A DNA stretch of 64,000 nucleotides, taken from positions 7,862,501 through 7,926,500 of the forward strand of contig NZ_CP091881.1 in NCBI RefSeq assembly GCF_022163125.1. The letters run 5' to 3'. This stretch comes from Paenibacillus sp. HWE-109. GTDB taxonomy: Bacteria; Bacillota; Bacilli; Paenibacillales; NBRC-103111. The translations under genes and the position numbers were made by a program. The first letter of the stretch is position 1. Every line of letters begins with the position of its first letter. This document shows, one piece after another, positions 26,256-35,047 of the stretch. The notes under the pieces are model-generated. The model saw only the letters and a list, made by a program, of their open reading frames with translations, searched no databases and was not told the origin of the DNA.

Positions 26256-26855
26256 ATGAGCTTCTTTGTAGGGCGCAATGAAACGAACAAAGCGACTGCT
26301 CGGCCCAGACAGGATACGGAGTCGAGAAGCTTTACCCATGAGCTGTGGGATTGGACGAAATCCATTCTCGTAGCTCTTCTTGTTGTCATTCTTGTGCACC
26401 AGTTCGGGTTCAACCTCTCGACCGTTCGCGGGAATTCAATGCTGCCTACCTTGCAGGAGGGGGAGTGGCTGTTCGTCAACAAGGCGATTACCTACCTGAA
26501 GGCACCCCAGCGCGGCGAGGTTGTTATCCTCAAGGAGTCTAAGGAATTTGCTCTTGTGAAGCACCTTTACCTGGTGAAAAGGGTTGTTGCCATCAGCGGT
26601 GACGAGGTGCAGGGCCGAGCGGGTTTCTTGTATGTCAACGGCGACAAAGTGGAAGAGCCGTACACCGATACGCCCATAGAAGACGGCGACTTCGGCCCGA
26701 TACATATCGGGCAGGGCTGCGTCTTCGTTATGGGCGATAACCGCCATGCGGCGGCAAGCGCCGACAGCCGCAGATTTGGGGCTGTCCCGGCGAGCCTGAT
26801 TCAAGGCCGAGCCGAGTTTGTCCTATGGCCATTCTCGATGGCCGCGAAACTCTAA
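26256..26855 (+). CDS. Type I signal peptidase (SipS/LepB family)
   Basis: Cleaves signal peptides from secreted proteins at the outer membrane face. The 199-residue protein has one N-terminal membrane anchor (about residues 36-55), then catalytic Ser61 in GNSMLPTL, Lys108 in LVKRVVA and the GDNR box followed by SADSRRFG. A single anchor is typical of Bacillus Sip proteins. The start codon directly follows the upstream stop and uses GGAGGAG inside that gene's end. Several paralogues are usual in such genomes, so I give no numbered symbol. Confidence 0.95.
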   Translation: MSFFVGRNETNKATARPRQDTESRSFTHELWDWTKSILVALLVVILVHQFGFNLSTVRGNSMLPTLQEGEWLFVNKAITYLKAPQRGEVVILKESKEFALVKHLYLVKRVVAISGDEVQGRAGFLYVNGDKVEEPYTDTPIEDGDFGPIHIGQGCVFVMGDNRHAAASADSRRFGAVPASLIQGRAEFVLWPFSMAAKL

Positions 26856-26877
26856 ACGCAGAAGAGAGGTGTGACGA

Positions 26878-28077
26878 ATGGCGGTTCCCACCACCATCGC
26901 AGCAGGGACGCCTGCGGATTTCAGCAAGCTGCAGCAAGAGATCGTGGAAGCCGCGTCGTCCCTCGGCATCGACAAGATCGGCTTCACGTCAGCAGAGCCG
27001 TTCACGGCGCTGAAAGACATCCTTCTCCGCCACCGGGAGAAGGGGTTCGAATCCGGCTTCGAGGAGCCGGATATCGAGAAGCGGGTCCATCCTGAGCTGA
27101 GCTTCGACGCGCCGCGGTCGATCATTGCCATCGCGGTGGCGTACCCGTCGAAACTGCCGAACCCGCCCCGATCCGAGCCAGGGGCTTATCGGGGCATCAT
27201 CTCGCGCTCCTCGTGGGGGCGCGACTACCATGATGTGCTTCGCGACCGTCTCGCGAAGCTGGAAGCTTTCATCGCGCAGCGCGTGCCGGATGCGCGGTTG
27301 ATGAGCATGGTCGACACCGGTGTCCTGGTCGACCGGGCCGTGGCCGAGCGCGCAGGGATCGGCTGGAGCGGCAAGAACTGTGCGGTCATCACGCCGGAGT
27401 GGGGCTCGTGGGTGTATTTGGGCGAAATGATTACGAATATTCCGTTTGCATCCGATACATCTATTATGGATCAGTGCGGGGATTGCACGATTTGCATAGA
27501 CGCCTGCCCCACAGGGGCGCTGGTTGGCCCGGGGCAGCTGAATTCAAGCCTCTGCATCTCCTTCATTACACAGACCAAGGGGTATGTCGATGACGCGTTT
27601 AAACTTAAAATTGGCAACCGTATCTATGGCTGTGACACCTGCCAAATCGTTTGCCCTAAGAATAAAGGAATGAATTGGACACATCAGCCTGAGCTGCAGC
27701 CTGACCCAGAGAAAGTCAAGCCGCTGCTAATTCCATTGCTCACCATGACGAACAAGGAATTCAAGGAACAATACGGACGTATCGCTGCCTCATGGAGAGG
27801 CAAGAAGCCGATTCAGCGCAACGCGATTATCGCCCTTGGCAATTTCAAGGACGTGTCGGCTGTGCCGGTTCTAAGCGAACTGCTCCTGAGCGACCCAAGG
27901 CCCGAGATTCGGGCAACCTGTGCATGGGCGCTGGGGAGGATTGGCGGGGAGGAAGCCGAGGCTGCGCTGGCTAGAGCCCAAGCCAAGGAACAGGAGCCCG
28001 CTGTCCTGCAGGATGTGGAGAAAGCTGTGCAGGCAATGAACAGGTCGAACTCCCTGAAGGAGAAGGAAAACCAATGA
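26878..28077 (+). CDS. queG: Epoxyqueuosine reductase
   Basis: Reduces epoxyqueuosine to queuosine in the tRNA wobble base, using cobalamin and two [4Fe-4S] clusters. The 399-residue protein has the ferredoxin-like motifs CGDCTICIDACPTGAL and CDTCQIVCPKN, the catalytic-region stretch DTGVLVDRAVAERAG, and a C-terminal HEAT-like repeat region (AIIALGNFKD; TCAWALGRIGGEEAE) typical of full-length QueG. AGAGAGGTG precedes the ATG. Its stop overlaps the ogt start (ATGA). The first half is notably GC-rich compared with neighbours. Confidence 0.95.
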   Translation: MAVPTTIAAGTPADFSKLQQEIVEAASSLGIDKIGFTSAEPFTALKDILLRHREKGFESGFEEPDIEKRVHPELSFDAPRSIIAIAVAYPSKLPNPPRSEPGAYRGIISRSSWGRDYHDVLRDRLAKLEAFIAQRVPDARLMSMVDTGVLVDRAVAERAGIGWSGKNCAVITPEWGSWVYLGEMITNIPFASDTSIMDQCGDCTICIDACPTGALVGPGQLNSSLCISFITQTKGYVDDAFKLKIGNRIYGCDTCQIVCPKNKGMNWTHQPELQPDPEKVKPLLIPLLTMTNKEFKEQYGRIAASWRGKKPIQRNAIIALGNFKDVSAVPVLSELLLSDPRPEIRATCAWALGRIGGEEAEAALARAQAKEQEPAVLQDVEKAVQAMNRSNSLKEKENQ

Positions 28078-28634
28078 AAGAAACACAACCGACTACAAAC
28101 AACGTTCTTTCCTATACAGAAGTGGCCTCTCCCATAGGTCAGCTTGTCATCGTTGCAACCCGGCGTGGACTTTGCAACATTTCTTTTGGGACTTTTGAGC
28201 AGAATCAAGATCAACTGCAAGCCTGGGCTTCGCGTTATTATGGCAAGGTCCAGCATGAATGGCAGGAGGACGCCTCACAGTTGGCGCCGGTTGCCGAGCA
28301 GCTCACCCAGTATTTTGGCCGCAAGCTTGAGCGTTTTGAGGGGGACATCGATTTGCAGGGAACGGACTTTCAGAAACGTGTTTGGACGGCACTGCTGGAC
28401 ATTCCGTATGGCAAGACAGCATCCTACAAAGATATTGCCCAAGCCATCGGCTCACCCAAAGCTGTAAGGGCTGTAGGCGGGGCCAATAATAAAAATCCAA
28501 TTCCGGTCATCATCCCGTGTCATCGAGTGATTGGCGCAAGCGGTGAACTCGTTGGCTACGGCGGAGGGTTGGATATCAAAGTGTGTTTGCTGGATTTGGA
28601 ACAACCCAAGACGACTACTCCTTCCTATGACTAG
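28074..28634 (+). CDS. ogt: Methylated-DNA--protein-cysteine methyltransferase
   Basis: Repairs O6-alkylguanine by moving the alkyl group to its own Cys in IIPCHRVIG, a one-use reaction. The 186-residue protein has an N-terminal Ogt-type domain and the helix-turn-helix stretch FQKRVWTALLDIPYGKTAS that inserts into DNA. Motif VGYGGGLDIK lies after the active site. It is translationally coupled to queG. No Ada-type regulatory domain is present. Confidence 0.93.
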   Translation: MKETQPTTNNVLSYTEVASPIGQLVIVATRRGLCNISFGTFEQNQDQLQAWASRYYGKVQHEWQEDASQLAPVAEQLTQYFGRKLERFEGDIDLQGTDFQKRVWTALLDIPYGKTASYKDIAQAIGSPKAVRAVGGANNKNPIPVIIPCHRVIGASGELVGYGGGLDIKVCLLDLEQPKTTTPSYD

Positions 28635-28666
28635 ACCAACAAACTGAATAAAATGGAGTGAATTCT

Positions 28667-29698
28667 ATGAAATATGTCCATTTGGATTCCGTTGAATCGG
28701 GTCAATATTTGGGGCGTACGATATTTGCCAGCAATGGATCTATCCTGCTTTCTGAAGGCGTGCAGCTAACGGTTTTCATGATCAATACACTCAATCGCAT
28801 CGGGGTCACGATGATCTACATTCAGGATCCCAATCTGGAGGATGTGGAGATTCCCGAAATTCTCTCGGAAGAGACGAAACGGATCGTCATGCAGCAGATG
28901 GGCCAGACCTTCGCGGCGATTCAATCGGGCAAAGAGTTTAACTCCCGTTCGATGAGTATTTCCATCAATACTCTGCTGGATGAAGTGATGAAAAATCGCG
29001 ACGTCTTGATTCAGTTGACCGATATCCGCACGAAGGATAACGAAATGTATGTTCATGCGACGAATGTTTGCATGATGGCTGTGTTGATCGGCATTAATAT
29101 GGGCTTTAATGAAACGCAATTGAAAGAGCTCGCCGTAGGCGCACTGCTGCATGATGTAGGCAAAGTAGAGCTTCTGTTTGACGATGAATCGCTTGATCTG
29201 AAGCGGCATCATACGTGGAGAGGCTTTGAACTTTTGAAAAGCAAACGGGAATTCAGCCTGTTGGTGGCGCACGTCGCCTTCCAGCACCACGAAGCCATGG
29301 ATGGGTCCGGATTGCCGAGAGGGCTGCTGAGTGAGGAGATCCATGTCTATGCCAAAATCACAGCTGTCGCTAACATGTATGATAACTTGCTCTTCGATAT
29401 TTCCTTAGGGCGAAGGATGATGCCTTATGAGGCTTGTGAGCATATGATGGCGTTAGCTGAGACGAAGCTGGATCGTGATATATTAATTCAATTTCTGAAA
29501 ATCGTTTCGATTTACCCGACGGGCTCTTCGGTGCGTCTCTCAAGTCGGGAGACCGGCGTCGTGGTGGGACAGCACCGCGGACTGCCAAGCCGTCCCATTG
29601 TCCGCATTGTGAAGCAAGACGCGATGGACCGGGAACTGGACATCAAGGAGATTGATTTGGCCAAACACACCACTCTATTTATTGAGCAAGTACTGTGA
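28667..29698 (+). CDS. HD-GYP-type phosphodiesterase, GLP variant
   Basis: A 343-residue cytoplasmic protein with an N-terminal region of about 120 residues and an HD-GYP domain: LLHDVGKVEL supplies His-Asp metal ligands, and HHEAMDGSGLPRGL corresponds to HHE-DG-GYP. The Tyr of GYP is Leu here. HD-GYP proteins degrade cyclic di-GMP or related nucleotides, and a changed GYP may alter partner binding but metal ligands remain. TGGAGTG lies 6 bases before ATG 28667. The N-terminus has no recognised sensor domain. Confidence 0.88.
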   Translation: MKYVHLDSVESGQYLGRTIFASNGSILLSEGVQLTVFMINTLNRIGVTMIYIQDPNLEDVEIPEILSEETKRIVMQQMGQTFAAIQSGKEFNSRSMSISINTLLDEVMKNRDVLIQLTDIRTKDNEMYVHATNVCMMAVLIGINMGFNETQLKELAVGALLHDVGKVELLFDDESLDLKRHHTWRGFELLKSKREFSLLVAHVAFQHHEAMDGSGLPRGLLSEEIHVYAKITAVANMYDNLLFDISLGRRMMPYEACEHMMALAETKLDRDILIQFLKIVSIYPTGSSVRLSSRETGVVVGQHRGLPSRPIVRIVKQDAMDRELDIKEIDLAKHTTLFIEQVL

Positions 29699-29793
29699 TT
29701 TTGGCCTAGAAACCCATTTGTAAAGCGATGAACAGAAATGATATGATAAAGTAATGCAACAATATGACTATGTACAAGCAGGGGGCATTCACG

Positions 29794-30003
29794 ATGTGGA
29801 GTTATCTTATACCTATTCTCACGTTGATTGTGGGCTTAGTCGGCGGTTTTTTCATCGGCGTATTCTATTTGAAAAGACAGCTGGAGTCGATGCAGAACAA
29901 TCCCGAAATGCTGGCCAAAATGGCTAAGCAAATGGGCTACAACATGAATAAGCAGCAACTGAACAAAGCGCAGCAAATGATGAAAAACCAAAAATGGAAA
30001 TAA
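29794..30003 (+). CDS. yneF: UPF0154 (YneF-family) small membrane protein
   Basis: A 69-residue protein with one N-terminal membrane helix (about residues 4-25, LIPILTLIVGLVGGFFIG) and a basic cytoplasmic tail with QNNPEMLAKMAKQMGYNM and K/Q-rich end, the hallmark of the YneF family. GGGGG lies about 8 bases before ATG 29794. Function unknown in all relatives. Confidence 0.9.
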   Translation: MWSYLIPILTLIVGLVGGFFIGVFYLKRQLESMQNNPEMLAKMAKQMGYNMNKQQLNKAQQMMKNQKWK

Positions 30004-30031
30004 GACGTTGGGTGTTAGATGACCCTTCACA

Positions 30032-30114
30032 AGGGCTTTGCTGTCCACCGTACCAACGGCTGACAGCATGAGCCCTTCCTATTATGGTCAGGTATGGAAG
30101 CTGTAGGACATACC
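30032..30114. promoter_or_regulatory. Two inverted repeats before a TetR gene
   Basis: AAGGGCTTTGCTGTC pairs with GACAGC-AT-GAGCCCTT (30032-30078), a long stem without a T-run. Then GGTATG-N12-CATACC (30091-30114) lies about 26 bases before the TetR start and could be its operator. Confidence 0.4.
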
Positions 30115-30139
30115 AGTACTATTCAGAGGTGGCTAATCG

Positions 30140-30718
30140 ATGGCAAGCAACAAAGACCGGATCCTCGAAGCAGCGATGGTGCTGTTTCACGACCATGGCT
30201 TTCAAGGAACGGGACTGGAAGATATTTTGTCGAGCAGCGGGGTTTGTAAAAGTAATTTTTATTATCATTTTAAAAGCAAAGAAGAGCTGGGCGTGAAAGT
30301 AATTGAACGCAAGGTGCAGGAGATGCGGCAAGTCGTCTTGGAACCAAGTCTGGGCAATTCGCAATTATCGCCAAAACAGCGCGTATTGGACTTGTTCGAA
30401 AGAATGCTGAGCTTCTGTGAAGAGCACGCTTGTCGGAAAGGATGCTTCTTCGGCAACCTGGCCTTGGAGCTTAGTGACAGCTCAGAGGAGCTGCGCAAGC
30501 CGCTAAGCCGTTTTTTTAGCGAGATGGAGACTGAGGTCAAGAATTGCTTGCAAGACGGTACGAAGCGGGGGGAGCTGTCTCTGCAAGGGTTAACGCCCGT
30601 GGAGTTCGCGATGCCTATTGTATCTTTGCTGCAGGGTGGTATGCTGCTGACCAAAGCGCACAAAGATAGTAGAGCAATGCGCGACAGTATCAAGCTTCTG
30701 ACGGTTTGCATGGGGTAG
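30140..30718 (+). CDS. TetR/AcrR-family regulator
   Basis: A 192-residue regulator. Helix-turn-helix at residues 5-50 (GFQGTGLEDILSSSGVCKSN with FYYHFKSKEELG) and a C-terminal domain with CRKGCFFGNLALELSD, recalling the LmrA/YxaF branch. GAGGTGG lies 8 bases before the ATG. It precedes folE by 28 bp and may be co-transcribed with it, but a regulatory link is not evident. Ligand unknown. Confidence 0.9.
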   Translation: MASNKDRILEAAMVLFHDHGFQGTGLEDILSSSGVCKSNFYYHFKSKEELGVKVIERKVQEMRQVVLEPSLGNSQLSPKQRVLDLFERMLSFCEEHACRKGCFFGNLALELSDSSEELRKPLSRFFSEMETEVKNCLQDGTKRGELSLQGLTPVEFAMPIVSLLQGGMLLTKAHKDSRAMRDSIKLLTVCMG

Positions 30719-30746
30719 AGACATAGAAAGAGGTGTGAGAGAAAAC

Positions 30747-31334
30747 ATGGCTTCAATCGATTATAAAAATAGCAGAGTTTCCGAGAATAGGGAGCTCATC
30801 GAACAGCATGTCCGGGAAATATTGAGGTTAATCGGTGAAGATGTAGATCGGGAAGGTCTGCTGGAGACTCCGGCTCGCGTCACTCGGATGTATGAAGAAA
30901 TCTTCTCCGGCTATGAAGCGAATCCCCGCGATGTATTGGGTGTGACCTTCGACGAGAAGCACGAAGAGCTGGTCATTATTAAGGACATTATTTACTACAG
31001 CCAATGTGAGCATCATATGGCGCCATTTTTCGGTAAAGTGCATATCGGTTACTTGCCAAGCGGCAAAGTGGCGGGATTAAGCAAGTTTGCCCGTCTGGTC
31101 GATGTTATTACTCGCAAGCTGCAGGTGCAGGAACGGATTACATCTGAAATTGCAGACATTCTGGATGAAGTATTGAAACCGCATGGCGTGATGGTTGTGG
31201 TGGAAGGTGAACATATGTGCATGTGCGCCAGAGGCGTGAAGAAATATGGCAGTCAGACGATTACCTCGGCGGTTCGCGGTTCATTCCGAAAAGACGCAAC
31301 ATTGCGGTCGGAATTTCTGTCATTGTTAAAATAA
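30747..31334 (+). CDS. folE: GTP cyclohydrolase I
   Basis: First step of folate synthesis: GTP to 7,8-dihydroneopterin triphosphate. The 195-residue protein has the zinc site Cys-His in SQCEHHMAPF and Cys in MCMCARGV, with GLLETPARVTRMYEE and LPSGKVAGLSKFAR as family signatures. AGAGGTG precedes ATG 30747. Other folate genes are not adjacent. A strong terminator follows. Confidence 0.96.
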   Translation: MASIDYKNSRVSENRELIEQHVREILRLIGEDVDREGLLETPARVTRMYEEIFSGYEANPRDVLGVTFDEKHEELVIIKDIIYYSQCEHHMAPFFGKVHIGYLPSGKVAGLSKFARLVDVITRKLQVQERITSEIADILDEVLKPHGVMVVVEGEHMCMCARGVKKYGSQTITSAVRGSFRKDATLRSEFLSLLK

Positions 31335-31345
31335 GAGACTCGCGT

Positions 31346-31391
31346 AGGAATGTGCATGAAGACAGTGGTCTTGTGCGGCATTCCTTTTTTT
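31346..31391 (+). terminator. Terminator after folE
   Basis: AGGAATG-N-GCATGAAGAC pairs with GTCTTGTGC-GGCATTCCT and is followed by eight T residues. Confidence 0.85.
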
Positions 31392-31491
31392 TGTTCAGAT
31401 CGCTGGTAACGACTTGTTGCAGGGGCGACAGATATAGTATTCTTTTATAAACGTTGCAGGGATTTGGCAAAGCACTAGGGGAGGCAAACTT

Positions 31492-32811
31492 ATGAATGAC
31501 ATACGGAAATATCGGCCCGGCGAGGCCGCTTCCTCTAAAGTGAGTGAAGAACGAGATGAATTTGAACGCGACTATGCGCGGCTCATTCAGTCACCGACCT
31601 TTCGTCGGCTGCAAGGGAAGTCACAGGTGTTCGGTGCTGGTTCAGGGGACTACTATCGGACACGACTCACCCATTCGCTGGAGGTTGCACAAATTGCCAG
31701 AGAAGTGGCCAAACGTCTGGAACGCACGAATCCTTTTCTTCAAAAAAGAGAGCATCCAGGGCTCGTAATCGATCCTACTGTGGTAGAATGCGCGTCGATC
31801 GCCCATGATTTCGGTCACCCGCCTTTTGGGCACAAAGGGGAGGAAGTGCTGAACCATATTCTGCTGAAGGATCACGGCCTGAAATATGAGGGCAATGCCC
31901 AGAACTTCAGAATCCTGATGTTCCTGGAAAAAAGAGCAGGCAGTGAAAGCGGTCTGGATCTAACCGCGGCGGTACTGCTGGGGATTAATAAATATCCGTT
32001 CCTGATTGAGGAGGAAGGCAGGCTCAAAGGGGTGTACGGTTCCGAATGGGACATTATCCGTGATTTGAGAGCACAGTGGCAGATGCCGGAGGGGTGCTCC
32101 ACGCTGGAAGCCCAATTGATGGATTTGTGTGATGATATCGCCTACTCGACCCATGACATCGAAGACGGTATCCGTGCGGGGAAAATTCAAATGAACGCGA
32201 CCTTTTTTGAAGATCAGCGATTGATCCGGCATCTGGTCATGGAGATCCTGAATGATCCCAATAAGCATAAATTCGGCTGGGAGCAAGTGGATATTGAAGT
32301 CATGGTCAGACAGGTGCTGACTGATTACTTGGAGCAGTGGAAGCAGATTTTCATCGAATGCAATCGGGAAGAATCACGGACGCGCAGAGAGATGAAAGCG
32401 CGTTGGGTAAGCTCCTTCGCCAGTTGTCTGGATATTATAGATGATCCTGACCGTGGCTGGAAGAAGGTTGCCCTCGTCAAAGACGGAGCGGAGAACATGA
32501 ACATGCTGCGGACGATGGAAATTCTCAAGAAGCTCGCTTGGGTCACACTGATCAAAGATTTCCGTGTGCTGCGTCTGCAAAAACGCAGTGAAATCATCGT
32601 GGAACGCTTGTGGGACAGCTTTATCGATCAAGACAAGGGACAATGGATTATTCCGCCTGACTGGATCGACAGCTATGAGCGGCGCAAAGGCAATTGGAGC
32701 TGGCCGCGGTTCGTTGCCGATTATATTTCAGGGATGACGGATGCGTACGCGGAGAAAGTCTATGCGGAGCTGTTCGCAAGCAAGTCCGGATCGATCTACG
32801 AGATGGATTAG
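31492..32811 (+). CDS. dgt: dNTP triphosphohydrolase (dGTPase-like)
   Basis: A 439-residue HD-superfamily enzyme that splits dNTPs into deoxynucleoside and triphosphate. Metal-binding motifs: His in RLTHSLEVAQIA, His-Asp in IAHDFGHPPFGH and Asp in YSTHDIEDGI. FRRLQGKSQVF is the family's N-terminal signature. It starts after AGGGGAGG. Some Dgt enzymes limit phage growth, but the neighbours give no sign of a defence role. Confidence 0.92.
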   Translation: MNDIRKYRPGEAASSKVSEERDEFERDYARLIQSPTFRRLQGKSQVFGAGSGDYYRTRLTHSLEVAQIAREVAKRLERTNPFLQKREHPGLVIDPTVVECASIAHDFGHPPFGHKGEEVLNHILLKDHGLKYEGNAQNFRILMFLEKRAGSESGLDLTAAVLLGINKYPFLIEEEGRLKGVYGSEWDIIRDLRAQWQMPEGCSTLEAQLMDLCDDIAYSTHDIEDGIRAGKIQMNATFFEDQRLIRHLVMEILNDPNKHKFGWEQVDIEVMVRQVLTDYLEQWKQIFIECNREESRTRREMKARWVSSFASCLDIIDDPDRGWKKVALVKDGAENMNMLRTMEILKKLAWVTLIKDFRVLRLQKRSEIIVERLWDSFIDQDKGQWIIPPDWIDSYERRKGNWSWPRFVADYISGMTDAYAEKVYAELFASKSGSIYEMD

Positions 32812-32844
32812 GCCAAAAAAATATCGACCTCATAGGCAGATACG

Positions 32845-32880
32845 AGAACGTTGACCAGTGTCAGCGTTCTTGTTCTGTTT
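32845..32880 (+). terminator. Terminator after dgt
   Basis: AGAACGTTGAC pairs with GTCAGCGTTCT around loop CAGT and is followed by TGTTCTGTTT. It lies between convergent genes. Confidence 0.8.
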
Positions 32881-32915
32881 AGGGCCGATTTTATAGGGAG
32901 GAGGGAATACCAGAA

Positions 32916-33905
32916 TTAAGAGACAGGCGCCGTCGCAATGCCATTCAGGAAGTTCATCGTTTTGCGAATATAGGCTTTGGGTTCTGCCCGGTAGAGCAGT
33001 TCGTGCTGCGCTTTGGGAATGATCCATAGCTTGGATTCGGCATCTTTCTGCTGCTTGAACATATCCTCCACCATACCGTAGGGAGCTTTGTAATCCTCAG
33101 TCCCGTGGATGAAGAAGATCGGCATCGGGTAAGCAGTGGAGGTGACCTTATTATAAGGCACTTCGTGCAGGCTAACGCCGTTAAGCAGAGGGAAGAATAA
33201 ACGAACCAGCGGTAAAGATGGGAATTTGGGAACGTTCACGACCTGCTTCATATTGTGATAGAGTGTATCCGGATTCAGCAGAAAGGTGCTGTCCAGGATC
33301 ATTCCTGAGATATCATTGCCATTCTGGAGAGCGGCTTGCAGCGCGGTTCCTGCCCCCATGGAGAAGCCCCAAATATAGATGGAACCGTTGTTGGAAAGAT
33401 GCTTAACGTAATTAATAGCGCCAAGCAGTTCCTGAGATTCTTGAATACCGCCAGTCATCAATCGTTTGCTGCCAGGGTGGACATAGCCATAGTCGAACAT
33501 GAGGACATTGTAGTTTTGCAAATGAAGCTCGCGCGCCAAGTTGTAGAGCGGTACCCATAACTCTTCGCGATTGCCGCCATAGCCATGCGAGAAGATGACA
33601 GTTTTGGTCGATTGAGCGGGAATGAACCAGCCGTCCAATTGCGATGTTCCGTCCATACTCGGGAAAGTGACGCTGCTGAAAGGCAGTCCGACAGCTCTCA
33701 TCGGATCTGAATGAAGCGGGTCAATGTGCGGCCTGGCGAGCGTCCAAGCAATATAAGCATGAAAGGCAAGCAAGAGTGACAGACATAGGGTCAGGAATGA
33801 GATGAGGATGGTGAGAACCAGCCTTTTTTTGCGTAAAAGGGGTCGAGTTACGACCTCGTCAAGTGTGGGTTGCAGTGAACCAGGGGATAGAGATGTTGTT
33901 GACAT
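32916..33905 (-). CDS. Membrane-anchored alpha/beta hydrolase
   Basis: A 329-residue serine hydrolase with one N-terminal membrane segment (about residues 28-50) and an external catalytic domain. The nucleophile is in GFSMGAG, the acid probably in HGTEDYKAP and the His in AQHELLYR. FSHGYGGNREE gives the oxyanion region. It resembles YqkD-type hydrolases; the substrate is unknown. GGAGGGAGGG precedes the ATG. It diverges from the IclR gene across a 337-bp gap with a cre-like site. Confidence 0.9.
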   Translation of the reverse strand: MSTTSLSPGSLQPTLDEVVTRPLLRKKRLVLTILISFLTLCLSLLLAFHAYIAWTLARPHIDPLHSDPMRAVGLPFSSVTFPSMDGTSQLDGWFIPAQSTKTVIFSHGYGGNREELWVPLYNLARELHLQNYNVLMFDYGYVHPGSKRLMTGGIQESQELLGAINYVKHLSNNGSIYIWGFSMGAGTALQAALQNGNDISGMILDSTFLLNPDTLYHNMKQVVNVPKFPSLPLVRLFFPLLNGVSLHEVPYNKVTSTAYPMPIFFIHGTEDYKAPYGMVEDMFKQQKDAESKLWIIPKAQHELLYRAEPKAYIRKTMNFLNGIATAPVS

Positions 33906-34034
33906 CGCAGCACCCTCCCTCCATAAAAGTTAGTGTGAGTTATCCAAGTTGCTCTAAGAGGTCATAGGGAGAATGAATCAGGAGCGGAATTGACAAAATA
34001 TTCTGATAAGTAGTCTATTAACTTAATATTATTC

Positions 34035-34049
34035 TGAATGCGCTTTCAA
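34035..34049 (-). promoter_or_regulatory. cre-like site between the hydrolase and IclR genes
   Basis: On the minus strand TTGAAAGCGCATTCA fits the cre consensus WTGNAANCGNWNNCW at every position. It is about 73 bases upstream of the IclR -35 and 130 bases upstream of the hydrolase start, so CcpA could act on either. Confidence 0.5.
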
Positions 34050-34121
34050 GTCAATGAAGATGCACCAATTGTAAGGCCTCTGTAATCGTTCTGTAACAAT
34101 GGAAGAAACAGATCATTGACC

Positions 34122-34150
34122 TTTACGCATAGGGGGAGTTTGGTTATACT
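34122..34150 (+). promoter_or_regulatory. Candidate promoter of the IclR gene
   Basis: TTTACG and TATACT separated by 17 bases. The operator-like dyad at 34163 begins 12 bases after the -10. Confidence 0.55.
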
Positions 34151-34162
34151 AGATGTAATTGG

Positions 34163-34179
34163 GTTTCATATAGTGAAAC
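34163..34179. promoter_or_regulatory. Dyad GTTTCA-N5-TGAAAC at the IclR transcription start
   Basis: Perfect 6-5-6 inverted repeat GTTTCATATAGTGAAAC just downstream of the -10. The same arms and spacing recur upstream of aconitase (40231-40251), with 15 of 17 bases identical. Probably the binding site of the IclR protein. Confidence 0.6.
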
Positions 34180-34242
34180 TAATCAACTTCTTTGCACAAC
34201 TGGCATATCTTAGATATCCATATAAGGAAAGTGGTGTTCGTC

Positions 34243-34986
34243 ATGGAAGATGGCAAGCTGACCGTGCGTGCTGTAGAGCGCGCTTTAGATATTATGCTCT
34301 GTTTTACGGGGGCAACCGAGCTTACTTTAACAGAAATTGCGAGCCGCGTTGATTTGCACAAAAGCACCGTCCACCGTTTGCTTGCTTCACTGGAAGGGAA
34401 GGGCTTTGTCATGCGTGATGCCGCAACTGATAAGTACCGGCTTGGCTACCGGCTCTGGGAGCTGTCCGCCAACCTTTCCAAAGAGGGAGACCCCGGCATT
34501 ATCCTGCTGCCGGAGATGGAGCGGCTGCGCGACCAACTCGGCGAAACGATCTCGCTGTACGTCCAGGACGGCTTGCTTCGCGTGCGCATCCAAGCCGTGC
34601 AAAGCAACCAGGCTATTCGCCGCGTAGCCCCTGTCGGGGCGCGAATGCCTTTGTACGTCGGCGCCTCGAGCAAGGTGCTCGTCGCCTTCGCTGAGCCCGC
34701 GCTGCGGGAACAGCTGCTAGCCTCGGCCGACTGGCCGACAGGGCTGGACCAGCAGGCGTTCCTGCAGCAGCTCAGCGACACCAAGCTCGCTGGCTTCGCC
34801 ACGAGCGTCGAAGAGCGCGAGCCCGGTGCAGCGGCCGTGTCCGCACCGGTACTGGATCGGGGCGGCCGGCTGGTCGCCGCCCTTGCCGTTTCTGGCCCAG
34901 CGAACAGGCTGACGCTGGAGGTCATGCAAGAGCAGGCGCCGCTGATTATGGAAGCGGCGCGGCGGATGGGGACCATGCTGCGCTAG
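34243..34986 (+). CDS. IclR-family transcription regulator
   Basis: A 247-residue regulator with an N-terminal winged helix-turn-helix (AVERALDIMLCF; LTEIASRVDLHKSTVHRLL) and a C-terminal IclR effector domain (AFAEPALREQLL; GFATSVEEREPGAAAVSAPV). The start is ATG 34243 after AGTGGTG; GTG codons at 34231 and 34234 are alternatives. The last two thirds are much richer in GC than the first. The dyad over its transcription start suggests autorepression, and the same dyad before acnA suggests a regulon. The effector is unknown. Confidence 0.92.
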   Translation: MEDGKLTVRAVERALDIMLCFTGATELTLTEIASRVDLHKSTVHRLLASLEGKGFVMRDAATDKYRLGYRLWELSANLSKEGDPGIILLPEMERLRDQLGETISLYVQDGLLRVRIQAVQSNQAIRRVAPVGARMPLYVGASSKVLVAFAEPALREQLLASADWPTGLDQQAFLQQLSDTKLAGFATSVEEREPGAAAVSAPVLDRGGRLVAALAVSGPANRLTLEVMQEQAPLIMEAARRMGTMLR

Positions 34987-35047
34987 CGGCGACGGATGCT
35001 TATCTTCTAGGAGGTCCATACTAGAAGTGGGAAAGGATGTGGCAAGT

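Noticed and set aside
31492..32811. Anti-phage role for the dGTPase
   Set aside because: Possible for the family, but no defence genes or mobile features are nearby.
34440..35000. Horizontal transfer of the IclR C-terminal part because of high GC
   Set aside because: Similar GC-rich patches occur within queG, eda, helD and hemL, so this seems a general feature of the genome.
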